DNA of 64,000 nucleotides, from assembly GCF_009388985.1 (NCBI RefSeq), contig NZ_CP036422.1, forward strand, positions 3,796,501 through 3,860,500, in the 5' to 3' direction. This document shows, one piece after another, positions 1-8,369 of this stretch. A program made the position numbers and the translations under genes. Every line of letters begins with the position of its first letter. Position 1 is the first letter of the stretch. This DNA comes from Halioglobus maricola (GTDB lineage Bacteria > Pseudomonadota > Gammaproteobacteria > Pseudomonadales > Halieaceae). The notes under the pieces are model-generated. The model saw only the letters and a program-made list of their open reading frames with translations, was not told where the DNA came from and did not search any database.

Positions 1-353
1 GCCTTGACCGAGTGCAGCTGGATGCTGCGGTTCTGAGCGACCGAGGCAACGCCAGCGGTCAGGCAGCTGGCAAGACCCACCAACACATATTCCACCGGTG
101 TAGCGCCGTTGTCTTCCGCTGCAAACACCTCGGGGTGATCTGCATCGAACTTAAAGCAGCGTTTGTGGCTCTGCTCTTCACCCAGGCCAGCAAAGTTCTC
201 CACTTCAGCGCGAGTGTGGGTGCCATGCACCCACTGACAGGTGGTGCGCCACTGAAACATCGCCGCCGCAGGTGCTTCGGTCAAAGCCTCCCGTGCGCCC
301 AACAGGGCTTCTACGTTGACGCCGTTATCTACAATTTTTGTGTAAGTGTTCAT
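1..353 (-). CDS. OsmC family protein (3' end beyond window)
   Basis: Reading leftward from ATG at 353, the frame stays open to the window edge (117 codons), so the C-terminal part is missing. A Shine-Dalgarno AGGGAG lies about 8 nt upstream. The translation begins MNTYTKIVDNGVNVEAL and contains CFKFDADHPEVFAAEDNGATPVEYVLVGLASCLTAG. The pattern G-x-x-P-x-E followed by a cysteine in A-S-C-L is typical of OsmC/Ohr proteins, whose paired cysteines reduce organic hydroperoxides in the cytosol. Only the second of the two usual cysteines can be located with confidence here. It diverges from a cysteine synthase-glutaredoxin fusion, which fits a thiol or redox setting. The family call is firm; the substrate is not known. 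Confidence 0.8.
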   Translation of the reverse strand, partial: MNTYTKIVDNGVNVEALLGAREALTEAPAAAMFQWRTTCQWVHGTHTRAEVENFAGLGEEQSHKRCFKFDADHPEVFAAEDNGATPVEYVLVGLASCLTAGVASVAQNRSIQLHSVK

Positions 354-654
354 TTATCTATCTCCCTATAGTTTGTTGTATGTGCCGAATGCACGGAGCG
401 AGAGAAGCTTTTGACAAGGGCCACATCGCGCTCTGAGGGCTAATTTGCCCCCCCGCCGTGGCATCCAGCGTGGTGCCCGCCGTGTTTTTTTGAGGCACTG
501 GAATTCGCCCAAAAACAATCAGAAAAGCGCCATCTATATGATTTATATGGATTTTATGAGTGCTTCACCATTACCACGGAAGCTCACACGCTGGTGCAAG
601 CGGCTCGCTGGGAGGATGTTTCCAATCAAGGGATGATTTGCAAAGGACCGGAAC
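354..654. other. Divergent intergenic region
   Basis: About 300 nt separate the divergent OsmC and cysteine synthase genes and must hold both promoters. A perfect TTGACA occurs at 411-416 on the plus strand, but no good -10 hexamer sits 16-18 nt downstream, so I do not call it a promoter. Around 531-560 the sequence is AT-rich, with repeated TATATGATTTATATGG-like words. No gene, RNA structure or terminator could be supported. The AAGGA about 7 nt before 655 is the ribosome binding site of the next gene. Confidence 0.5.
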
Positions 655-2151
655 ATGAACAGCATTTACAGCAACATTCTCCAGACCATCGGCGCCACGC
701 CGGTCATCAGGATCAACAAACTGGCCCCGGCCCACGTCAACATGTTCGTGAAAGTAGAGGCTTTCAATCCCATGGCGTCGGTAAAAGACCGCCTGGCACT
801 GGGCGTCATCGAGGCGGCTGAACGGGACGGTTCACTGCAGCCGGGCCAAACCGTGGTAGAAGCTACCAGTGGAAATACCGGAATTGGCCTGGCTATGGTG
901 TGCGCCCAGAAGGGCTACCCACTGGTGGTTGTGATGGCTGAGAACTTCAGCGTGGAACGCCGTCGCCTTATGCGCTTTCTCGGCGCCAAGGTCGTCCTGA
1001 CGCCGGCCGTCCGCAAGGGTACCGGCATGCTGGCCAAGGCGGCGGAGCTGGCCAAACAGCACGGCTGGTTCCTGCCGCGACAGTTTGAAAACGAAGCCAA
1101 CGCCGATATTCACTCGCGTACCACAGCGCCGGAGATTCTGGCCGCATTCGAGGATCGCCAGCTCAATTACTGGGTGTCCGGGTTCGGCACTGGCGGCACA
1201 TTGAAAGGCGTGGCTCGCGCACTCAAGGCCGCACGCCCCGATGTGCAGATTATTGCCACGGAACCGGAGAACTCTGCCCTGATGGCAAGCGGGATTGCCC
1301 AGCAGTACGACACCCAGGGTCAGCCCGAAGACAGCCACCCCAGGTTCCGACCTCACCTGATGCAGGGCTGGTCTCCGGACTTCATTTCGAAACTCGCCAA
1401 TGATGTGCTGCAAATGGGCCTGGTTGACGAATTCATCGGCGTAAACGGAGAGGAGTCTCTCCGTCTGGCGCGGGAACTGGCCACTCAGGAAGGTATTTTC
1501 TGCGGCATATCTAGCGGCGCTACCTTTCATGGCGCGCTGCAGGTGGCGAAACACGCGCCCGCCGGCAGCAACATATTGTGCATGCTGCCCGATACCGGCG
1601 AGCGCTATCTCAGCACCGCCCTGTTCGATGGAATCGAAGCCGATATGGACAGCGAGGAGCTGGCGATCTCGGACTCTACCGCCAGCTGCCAGTTCAGCTC
1701 GCGCAGCGGACGGCCCCGCACAAGAGAACAGCACACCATAGAGGTGCCGGCCGCCGCCAGACAGTTTCTCGAAGAGTCCGTGCGCGATTCGAAAGAACCG
1801 GTGGTCATATTTGCGCTCGAGTGGTGCGAGTTCTGCTGGTCGGTACGCAAGATGCTCAGTAAGCTCGGCGTCTCCTGTCGCATTATCGACCTGGATTCTG
1901 TGGCCTTTCAGGAGAATGATTTTGGCGGCGATATTCGCGCCGCCCTGCAGGAAAAAGTCGGGTCTTCTACGATCCCCCAGATATTCGTCAGAGGCGAGTA
2001 TCTGGGCGGCGCCACCGAAACCTTTGACGCTTTCAATAAAGGCCGCCTGCAGCGCTTATTCGAGCAACAAGACATCGAGTTCGACACGAAAGCCCAATTC
2101 AACGCCTACAGCTTTCTGCCTAAATGGCTACACCCGCGCGAGGCGAGCTAA
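655..2151 (+). CDS. Cysteine synthase fused to a C-terminal glutaredoxin domain
   Basis: 498 aa protein of two enzymes in one chain. Residues 1-330 are a PLP-dependent cysteine synthase (CysK/CysM family), which makes cysteine from an activated serine and sulfide or thiosulfate. Lys44 in the context ASVKDR is the Schiff-base lysine, TSGNTG at 71-76 binds the substrate carboxylate, and GFGTGGT at 176-182 binds the PLP phosphate. Residues 331-380 are a linker. Residues 381-475 are a glutaredoxin with a WCEFC dithiol (Cys391, Cys394), the cis-proline TIPQIF (Pro441) and a GG motif at 451-452. AAGGA at 7 nt spacing supports the start. Stand-alone CysM is about 300 aa, so the extra 170 residues are real. 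The fused glutaredoxin may supply electrons for sulfur release from S-sulfocysteine, as glutaredoxins are known to do in the CysM thiosulfate route; that role is inferred here. Confidence 0.9.
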   Translation: MNSIYSNILQTIGATPVIRINKLAPAHVNMFVKVEAFNPMASVKDRLALGVIEAAERDGSLQPGQTVVEATSGNTGIGLAMVCAQKGYPLVVVMAENFSVERRRLMRFLGAKVVLTPAVRKGTGMLAKAAELAKQHGWFLPRQFENEANADIHSRTTAPEILAAFEDRQLNYWVSGFGTGGTLKGVARALKAARPDVQIIATEPENSALMASGIAQQYDTQGQPEDSHPRFRPHLMQGWSPDFISKLANDVLQMGLVDEFIGVNGEESLRLARELATQEGIFCGISSGATFHGALQVAKHAPAGSNILCMLPDTGERYLSTALFDGIEADMDSEELAISDSTASCQFSSRSGRPRTREQHTIEVPAAARQFLEESVRDSKEPVVIFALEWCEFCWSVRKMLSKLGVSCRIIDLDSVAFQENDFGGDIRAALQEKVGSSTIPQIFVRGEYLGGATETFDAFNKGRLQRLFEQQDIEFDTKAQFNAYSFLPKWLHPREAS

Positions 2152-2256
2152 GCGTCGTGTCCCAGGCCTGAACTTATTGATATTCGCCCAGTCTGAAGTA
2201 TTCGCGGTACTATGCCGCCCACCTCAATGCAGCGACACTCAACTGGAGCCCCCACA

Positions 2257-3606
2257 ATGGCCAAAGGCGTCTATCACGCCCCTTGGGAAAAATCTTTCGA
2301 CAGCATTCTCTCGCCGTTGGAAGAGTTCATTCATCGACAGACAACGTCAGGCATTCTGCTGATGATCTGCGCGGTGGTCGCTCTGGTGATCGCCAACAGC
2401 CCACTGCATCACAGCTATGAGCACTTCCTGCACGAAGAGCTCGCCATCAGCTTCGGCGACAAGGCCTTCTCCCTGTCGATCCATCACTGGATCAACGAGG
2501 CGCTGATGGCCATGTTCTTCTTCATCATGGGCCTGGAGCTCAAGCGCGAACTATTGGTGGGCGAGTTGTCCACTCCCAGCCAGGCCCTGCTCCCTATCAT
2601 GGCAGCCATCGGCGGCATGCTGATCCCGGCGCTTGGCTATTTCATCTTCAATACCTCAGGCCCGGAAGCAAAAGGCTGGGGTATTCCCATGGCCACCGAC
2701 ATCGCCTTTGCCATCGGCGCCCTCAGCCTGCTGGGGCCGCGCATTCCGAAAGCCCTGATCACCTTCCTGATCGCCCTGGCAATTGTCGATGACCTCGGCG
2801 CTGTGGCGGTCATCGCTCTGTTCTATACCGAGAGCATCGACACCATGGCATTGTTCTACGCCGCCGTATTCACTTTCGTCTTGCTCTCGTTCAACCTCGG
2901 CGGTGTGCGTCGCCCACTGCCTTACGCGGCAGTTGGCGCCCTCCTCTGGGTTGCAATGCTGGCCAGCGGCATTCACGCCACCATCGCTGGGATCATAGTG
3001 GCCTTTGTCATTCCCATCAGGCCAAAATTCGAACCGCAAACCTTTATCGAGCGGGTGAAGGACAACACCCGTGGCATGCAGAAATCTGTCGCGGAAAACC
3101 CGGATATCATCCACAACAACCGTTTCCGCTCCCTGGTTATCGCCATGGGTGACGGGGTTAAGCTTGTTCAGGCACCTGCACAGCGCCTGGAACACTCCCT
3201 GCACCTGCCGGTAGCCTACCTGGTCATCCCGGTTTTCGCGCTCGCCAATGCGGGCATCCCCATCAACTTTGCCGAATTTGGCGAGACCATCTCCAGCCCT
3301 ATTACCCTGGGTGTATTGTGTGGTCTGCTGCTGGGTAAGCCACTCGGTATCGCCGGTTTTACCTGGATGACCCTGAAAATGGGCTGGGCCAAGTTGCCGG
3401 AGGGCCTGAACATGAAACACATTGTCGGCGTAGGCCTGTTAGGCGGCATTGGTTTTACGATGTCGATTTTTATCGCCGATCTGGGTTTTGCCGGTAAGCC
3501 TGCAGAGCTTCTAGCGGCAAAAACCGGTATTTTGCTGGCCTCCGCCATCGCGGGCTTCGGCGGGTACTTCCTGCTCAGGGCCACCACCGAAAAGCCAGAA
3601 ACCTGA
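2257..3606 (+). CDS. nhaA: Na+/H+ antiporter NhaA
   Basis: 449 aa inner-membrane antiporter that exchanges cytoplasmic Na+ for external H+ and controls pH and sodium. The diagnostic aspartates are present: Asp148 in MATDIAFA (E. coli Asp133) and the Asp178-Asp179 pair in AIVDDLGAV (E. coli Asp163-Asp164), which form the ion site. About eleven to twelve hydrophobic segments follow a short N-terminus. The loop after the segment ending near residue 265 (about 50 residues, charged) is longer than in E. coli NhaA (388 aa). I chose ATG 2257 (MAKGVYHAPWEK) over the upstream ATG at 2212 because GGAG lies 8 nt before it. It appears to be a single-gene unit. Confidence 0.95.
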   Translation: MAKGVYHAPWEKSFDSILSPLEEFIHRQTTSGILLMICAVVALVIANSPLHHSYEHFLHEELAISFGDKAFSLSIHHWINEALMAMFFFIMGLELKRELLVGELSTPSQALLPIMAAIGGMLIPALGYFIFNTSGPEAKGWGIPMATDIAFAIGALSLLGPRIPKALITFLIALAIVDDLGAVAVIALFYTESIDTMALFYAAVFTFVLLSFNLGGVRRPLPYAAVGALLWVAMLASGIHATIAGIIVAFVIPIRPKFEPQTFIERVKDNTRGMQKSVAENPDIIHNNRFRSLVIAMGDGVKLVQAPAQRLEHSLHLPVAYLVIPVFALANAGIPINFAEFGETISSPITLGVLCGLLLGKPLGIAGFTWMTLKMGWAKLPEGLNMKHIVGVGLLGGIGFTMSIFIADLGFAGKPAELLAAKTGILLASAIAGFGGYFLLRATTEKPET

Positions 3607-3632
3607 AAAAATATTAATCCCAATATCTGCCG

Positions 3633-3650
3633 GGGCCAGTACTATGGCCC
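3633..3650. terminator. Hairpin between nhaA and the molybdenum hydroxylase genes
   Basis: GGGCCA-GTACTA-TGGCCC forms a perfect 6-bp stem with a 6-nt loop just after the nhaA stop codon. No T-run follows, so it is at best a weak or factor-dependent terminator or an mRNA 3' end protector. Confidence 0.25.
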
Positions 3651-3674
3651 TGTAGAAAACAGCGGAGCTACACC

Positions 3675-4169
3675 GTGGACAAACAGACTGTCGCCTTCCT
3701 ACTCAATGGCGAGAACACAAACATCGACATCGAACCGGACACCCCATTACTTTGGGTACTGCGGGATGAGCTGAACTTTACCGGGACAAAATTTGGCTGT
3801 GGCATGGGCCTCTGCGGTGCCTGCACGGTGCACCTGGAAGGCACTGCAGTGCGCAGCTGCTCGCTGCCAATAAGCGCTGTGGAAGGGAAAGCGGTCACCA
3901 CGATTGAAGGGCTGGCACCAGGCGGGGACCATCCCCTGCAGCAAGCCTGGATAGCAGAAAACGTCCCCCAGTGCGGCTACTGCCAGTCGGGCCAGATCAT
4001 GTCGGCAGCGTCGCTGCTCGCGAGCAATCCCAACCCATCAGACGACGATATCGACAGCGCCATGTCCGGTAACATCTGCCGCTGCGGCACCTACGGGCGC
4101 ATTCGCAAAGCCATCAAGCGCGCCGCCCCCGCCGTGCAAAGCTGGGAACCGGCGGAGGTTAATGTATGA
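3675..4169 (+). CDS. (2Fe-2S) subunit of a molybdenum hydroxylase (IorA-like)
   Basis: 164 aa electron-transfer subunit of the xanthine dehydrogenase / isoquinoline 1-oxidoreductase family. The N-terminal plant-type ferredoxin cluster uses Cys42, Cys47, Cys50 and Cys62 (FGCGMGLCGAC...SC). The C-terminal four-helix cluster uses Cys100, Cys103, Cys135 and Cys137 (CGYC and CRC). All eight ligands are present and the length is normal. Translation starts at GTG with GGAG 7 nt upstream. The stop overlaps the next gene by 4 nt (ATGA), so the two subunits are translationally coupled. No FAD subunit is encoded beside it, as in IorAB-type enzymes that pass electrons to a membrane or cytochrome acceptor. 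The substrate cannot be read from the sequence. Confidence 0.9.
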   Translation: MDKQTVAFLLNGENTNIDIEPDTPLLWVLRDELNFTGTKFGCGMGLCGACTVHLEGTAVRSCSLPISAVEGKAVTTIEGLAPGGDHPLQQAWIAENVPQCGYCQSGQIMSAASLLASNPNPSDDDIDSAMSGNICRCGTYGRIRKAIKRAAPAVQSWEPAEVNV

Positions 4170-6331
4170 GCCTGAGCAGACGCGAATTCCTGCGCAATGC
4201 CTCCGTGGTTGGCGGCGGTCTTACCCTGGGCTTCCACCTACAGGGCTGCGCCAACGCGCAGAGCGAGGCAACCGAACTGGAGCCCAACGCTTTCCTCAAG
4301 ATCACCAGCGGCGGCGACATTATTGTCCAGATCCACAAGACCGAAATGGGTCAGGGCACCGTCACCGGCATGATCAGCCTGATTGCCGAGGAACTTGAAG
4401 TCGACCCTGCTACGGTACGCTACGAGATGGCCCATGTGGACAAGGCTTTCCGCGACCCCGAGTACTTCCTGCAGATCACCGGCGGCAGCAACGCTATTCG
4501 TGTCTTCTACGAGCCCCTGAGGGAAACGGGCGCCACCGCGCTTGCGATGCTAATGGCCGCAGCCGTGGCGCGCAGCGGTTTTCCCGAACAGGAACTGCAC
4601 GCTGAAAACGGCGTAATCAGGACCGCAGATGGCGGTGTCAGCTTGAGTTACGGCGAGCTCGCCAGCGATGCGGCCAGCATGCCCGTGCCAAAACAAGTCA
4701 CCCTGAAAGATCCGTCCCGCTTCAAAATCATTGGCGCGGATAAGGGCCGTCTTGATAACCAGCCCAAAGTGGACGGCAGTGCAAACTTCGGCATCGACGC
4801 CGGCCCGGCAGATGCACTGGTAGCCGTATTGGTACGCCCGCCCGTGGGGCATGGTGAGGTGACGTCCTTTGACGCCACTGAGGCCGAGACCATGAGCGGC
4901 GTGAAACATATTGTAAAAGTAGACGGTGGCATTGCCGTGGTCGCCAGCAACTACTGGCGCGCGCGCAAGGCAGCGGAAAAAGTATCGATGGAATGGCGCC
5001 CGAGCGAATCGCCGCTGGTGGACAGTGCCGCCATCGACAAAGCTCTCAGCGACGCACTGGCGGGCGATGAATTTGCGACAGTTAGAGAAGATGGCAAAGC
5101 GCCCACTTCCGGCGCCGCCAGACAGATTGAAGTCGAGTATTCCGCACCTTTCCTTGCCCACGCCACCATGGAACCAATGAACGCCACAGTGGCCATCAAC
5201 GGTGATAGCGCCGACATCTGGGTGGGCACGCAGGCACCAGACCTCGTTCGCAGTTTCGCCGCCAAGGCTATCGACATAGACGACGAAAATATCACTGTTC
5301 ACAACCAGTTTCTGGGCGGCGGCTTTGGCCGCCGGGCTATCCCCGACCACGTCTTTGAAGCCGCCCAGATCGCGCGCGCCGTGGGTGAACCCATACGCCT
5401 GGTCTGGAGCCGGGAAGACGACACGCGCCACGACTTTTACCGCCCGCCGATGAAAACACGCTTCCGTGCTCGTCTGGGTACCGACGGTGAAGTACTGAGC
5501 TGGGAGAACTGGCTGGCGGGACCCAGCCTGATGCAAGAGAACGTCTTGAACATGTCAGAGGGTCTGATACCCGGATGGGTTCCTGACTTCCTGATTGAGT
5601 TCGGTGCGGGATGGGCCGGTAAGAAAGACGGTTCTGCCACAGAGGGCTTGAAAGAGTTACCGTACAGCTTTTCCCACATCTACATGGCTTACCAGAACGT
5701 AGAGACCCCGGTGCGCCTCGGCGCCTGGCGCTCTGTGGGCCACAGCCACAACGGCTTTTTCGCGGAGTCTTTCGTGGACGAGCTAGCTGCTGCTGTAGAG
5801 GAAGATCCTATCGCGTTCCGTCGTCGCCACTTGCCACAGGGAAGCCGCCATCGCCAGGTACTGGATGCTGTCGAGAAGCTGAGCAATTGGGGCAAAGCGC
5901 CGGATGGCCATTTCCAGGGCGTAGCGGTACACGAATCGTTCCACTCGGTGGTCGCGGAAGTCGTGGAGATTTCGCTCCGGAATGGCAAGCCGAAACTCGA
6001 AAAGGGTTTTGTCGCAGTCCACTGCGGCCGTGCAGTGAACCCCGACATTGTGCGCCAGCAGATGGAGGGCGGGATGCTGTTCGGCCTCTCCGCTGCCATG
6101 TACGGTGAAATCACCTTCGAGGGCGGCGCCGCTGTCCAAAGCAATTTCCACGACTATCTGACGCTGCGTATGAATGAGGTGCCGGAGATCGAAGTGGCGA
6201 TTATCGAATCGGACGATCCGCCCACGGGCGTGGGCGAGCCGGGTACTCCACCGGCACCTGCTGCACTGGGCAACGCGATTTTCGCGGCGACCGGTCAGCG
6301 CCTGCGGGACCTGCCCTTCAAGCTGGCCTGA
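4166..6331 (+). CDS. Molybdopterin-binding subunit, IorB-like, Tat-exported
   Basis: 721 aa catalytic subunit of a molybdenum hydroxylase. The N-terminus SLSRREFLRNASVVGGG is a twin-arginine signal (Arg5-Arg6) followed by a hydrophobic stretch and LQGC, so the folded cofactor-loaded complex is probably exported to the periplasm, with the iron-sulfur subunit carried along. Family motifs include MGQGTVTG near residue 55, FLGGGFGRR near 380 and the C-terminal GVGEPGTPPAPAAL, whose glutamate is the proposed catalytic base. Length matches isoquinoline 1-oxidoreductase beta subunits (about 720-780 aa). These enzymes hydroxylate N-heterocycles or oxidise aldehydes with water as oxygen donor. It overlaps the small subunit by 4 nt. 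No maturation factor (XdhC-like) is encoded nearby, so insertion of the cofactor must rely on genes elsewhere. Confidence 0.9.
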   Translation: MSLSRREFLRNASVVGGGLTLGFHLQGCANAQSEATELEPNAFLKITSGGDIIVQIHKTEMGQGTVTGMISLIAEELEVDPATVRYEMAHVDKAFRDPEYFLQITGGSNAIRVFYEPLRETGATALAMLMAAAVARSGFPEQELHAENGVIRTADGGVSLSYGELASDAASMPVPKQVTLKDPSRFKIIGADKGRLDNQPKVDGSANFGIDAGPADALVAVLVRPPVGHGEVTSFDATEAETMSGVKHIVKVDGGIAVVASNYWRARKAAEKVSMEWRPSESPLVDSAAIDKALSDALAGDEFATVREDGKAPTSGAARQIEVEYSAPFLAHATMEPMNATVAINGDSADIWVGTQAPDLVRSFAAKAIDIDDENITVHNQFLGGGFGRRAIPDHVFEAAQIARAVGEPIRLVWSREDDTRHDFYRPPMKTRFRARLGTDGEVLSWENWLAGPSLMQENVLNMSEGLIPGWVPDFLIEFGAGWAGKKDGSATEGLKELPYSFSHIYMAYQNVETPVRLGAWRSVGHSHNGFFAESFVDELAAAVEEDPIAFRRRHLPQGSRHRQVLDAVEKLSNWGKAPDGHFQGVAVHESFHSVVAEVVEISLRNGKPKLEKGFVAVHCGRAVNPDIVRQQMEGGMLFGLSAAMYGEITFEGGAAVQSNFHDYLTLRMNEVPEIEVAIIESDDPPTGVGEPGTPPAPAALGNAIFAATGQRLRDLPFKLA

Positions 6332-6347
6332 TCTCGGGGCTGAGTTC

Positions 6348-6372
6348 TTTGGCTTAGTCCTTTGGCTTAGCC
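6348..6372. repeat. Short tandem repeat at a convergent gene end
   Basis: TTTGGCTTAGTCC is followed at once by TTTGGCTTAGCC, a tandem duplication of about 12-13 nt. The second copy contains the stop codon of the minus-strand NTF2-like gene (TTA at 6367-6369). It looks like a small local duplication and I see no function for it. Confidence 0.5.
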
Positions 6373-6807
6373 TTCTGGGATAGGCCCCAGCAAATGCTCG
6401 CTCAGGTCGCCTGCCAGGCGAGAAAATACCTGCCGGCTGGTGAAATACCAGCCATTCGCGTCGAGCGCAAAAGTATCGTGATAACGACCGGCGATTATTG
6501 GCTGCAGAGGCAGCCCACTGGTCGCCTGAAACACGGTGAAGTACGAGCGTGCCTCAGCCGTTTGGTTTGCAACTTCAATGATGACATTGGTCGTCACGTG
6601 ATGGGTGCGGGGTGTGCCCTCGGGGAAGACGCGGGTGAATGCGCGGTAAATCGCGCCAATCGCTCTTGAACCCTCACCCTGGACTTCACCGGATGGATCG
6701 AGAAACCGGGCCCGGGAAAACAGCCCCGCCAGGGTATCCATGTCGCCATCATCGATAAGCTCGGCGTAGCGGTAAATCAGATTTTCGATTTCCCGCTCAG
6801 GCGACAT
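6367..6807 (-). CDS. NTF2-like / SnoaL family protein
   Basis: 146 aa cytoplasmic protein with the layout of the NTF2-like superfamily. An N-terminal helix ends in the family-typical phrase NLIYRYAELIDDGDMDTLAGLF, followed by strands including THHVTTNVIIEV and SYFTVFQAT, and ending FALDANGWYFTSRQVF. Members are polyketide cyclases, dehydratases, steroid isomerases or small subunits of ring-hydroxylating dioxygenases; none can be picked here. The gene starts 2 nt after the stop of the AGCS transporter gene, so it is the last member of the minus-strand string. No signal peptide is seen. Confidence 0.8.
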   Translation of the reverse strand: MSPEREIENLIYRYAELIDDGDMDTLAGLFSRARFLDPSGEVQGEGSRAIGAIYRAFTRVFPEGTPRTHHVTTNVIIEVANQTAEARSYFTVFQATSGLPLQPIIAGRYHDTFALDANGWYFTSRQVFSRLAGDLSEHLLGPIPEG

Positions 6808-6809
6808 GA

Positions 6810-8369
6810 CTAAACCCCTCTGACCGCATCAGCAGCAGTGGGTACACCATCGCGACGATAGTTGTGAACTTCCCCGCTCTTCACCTTGGCGATAAAGCTT
6901 GCCACCTCTTTCTTCACCTCTGGCGCAAAGAGATAGAGGCCGAGGATGTTCGGCACAGAAATCAGGAACACCATGGCATCGGCAAAATCGAGGACAGCCT
7001 GCAGTTGTATCATGCAGCCAATGGCGAGGAAGGCGCAGAAGGCCAGTTTGAAAATACCCTCGCTCACTGGGTGCTCGCTGAACAGATAAGTCCAGGCCTT
7101 GAGGCCGTAATAGGACCAGGCCACTGCTGTAGAGAAGGCAAACAACAACGCCGCCACTGCCAGGGGATACGGCGCCCAGCTGACGTGATGCTCGAACGCC
7201 GCAGACGTCAGCGCAATACCCTCGAGGCCCTGATCCATCAGCCCGGCGGGATATGCCGTCACCACAATAACCAGAGAACTCAGGGTGCAAATCACCACCG
7301 TATCGATGAAGGGCTCAAGCAGAGACACCAGGCCTTCCGACGCCGGGTGGTCAGTTTGCACGGCTGAGTGGGCGATGGACGCGCTGCCCAGGCCCGCTTC
7401 GTTAGAAAACAGAGCCCGCTGGAAGCCAACAATAATGGCCCCAATCATGCCGCCGGTTGCGCTCTCGACTGAAAAAGCACTGCTTACGATCAGCTCGATC
7501 GCAGCCGGAATATGCTCGGCACTCAAGATCACAATCACCAGCGCCGAACACAAGTACAGCACTGCCATAAACGGCACTATCTTGCTCGCTACAGCGGCGA
7601 TTGAGCGGATACCACCAATGATCACAAGGCCGACAACCAGGGCGATAGCAAGACCGAACAGCCAGCCCTTGTCGGCGAAAAAGCTCGCCTCGCCACCGGT
7701 GATACTCACAAACTGCACATACGCCTGGTTCGACTGGAACATATTGCCGATACCGAGGCAGCCTATCACCATCGAGAGCGCATAGAATTTACCCAGCCCC
7801 TTGCCAAGGCCCGGCTTGCCACGGCTACTGAGCCAGTGCTCCAGATAATACATAGGGCCGCCGGACACCGAGCCATCCGGATTGTACTTGCGGTATTTCA
7901 CACCGAGTGTGCACTCAACCAGTTTCGTGGACATGGACAAAAAGCCAGCCACGATTAGCCAGAAGGCCGCGCCCGGGCCACCAATAACAATGGCCACTGC
8001 CACACCACCGATATTGCCGACGCCCACGGTGCCAGACACTGCCGTGGCCACGGCCTGAAAGTGAGAAATCTCACCGGGAGCTTTGGGGTCGTGATAGTCG
8101 CCACGCACCAGGCGCAGGGCCAGGGCGAAGCCGCGAATATTGATAAAACCCAGGTACAGGGTAAAAAAACTCGCCGCCACCGCCAACCAAAGCACTATCC
8201 ATGGAATCTCGTAGCCAAAGATCGGCAGCTTGGCGAACACGAAAGCCGACAAAGCCGCCGCGACGGGCGCGAGCATCGACTCCACTGCTGTATCGATACT
8301 GGCAGCCGCCGGCGCTGATATTACCATTGCAGACGCGGCCAGCAGCGGCGCCTTGTTGCCGTTATTCAC
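6810..8369 (-). CDS. Alanine/glycine:cation symporter (AGCS family)
   Basis: About 519 aa polytopic inner-membrane sodium-amino-acid symporter. Typical family stretches are GTVGVGNIGGVAVAIVIGGPGAAFW, a long conserved SGGPMYYLEHWL and NEAGLGSASIAHSAVQTDHPASEGLVS. Around ten or eleven hydrophobic segments are visible. I chose the GTG at 8369, whose GTGAATAA overlaps the stop codon of the upstream peptidase gene by 8 nt, implying translational coupling. A GTG at 8396 gives nine more residues, but its GAGG abuts the start codon. The N-terminus (NNGNKAPLLAASAMVISAPAAAS) looks like a cleavable signal, which some AGCS proteins have. Coupling to an exported peptidase suggests uptake of amino acids released outside the cytoplasm. 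Confidence 0.88.
   Translation of the reverse strand: MNNGNKAPLLAASAMVISAPAAASIDTAVESMLAPVAAALSAFVFAKLPIFGYEIPWIVLWLAVAASFFTLYLGFINIRGFALALRLVRGDYHDPKAPGEISHFQAVATAVSGTVGVGNIGGVAVAIVIGGPGAAFWLIVAGFLSMSTKLVECTLGVKYRKYNPDGSVSGGPMYYLEHWLSSRGKPGLGKGLGKFYALSMVIGCLGIGNMFQSNQAYVQFVSITGGEASFFADKGWLFGLAIALVVGLVIIGGIRSIAAVASKIVPFMAVLYLCSALVIVILSAEHIPAAIELIVSSAFSVESATGGMIGAIIVGFQRALFSNEAGLGSASIAHSAVQTDHPASEGLVSLLEPFIDTVVICTLSSLVIVVTAYPAGLMDQGLEGIALTSAAFEHHVSWAPYPLAVAALLFAFSTAVAWSYYGLKAWTYLFSEHPVSEGIFKLAFCAFLAIGCMIQLQAVLDFADAMVFLISVPNILGLYLFAPEVKKEVASFIAKVKSGEVHNYRRDGVPTAADAVRGV

Noticed and set aside
411..440. Perfect TTGACA -35 word upstream of the cysteine synthase gene
   Set aside because: No acceptable -10 hexamer lies at 16-18 nt spacing, so I did not call a promoter.
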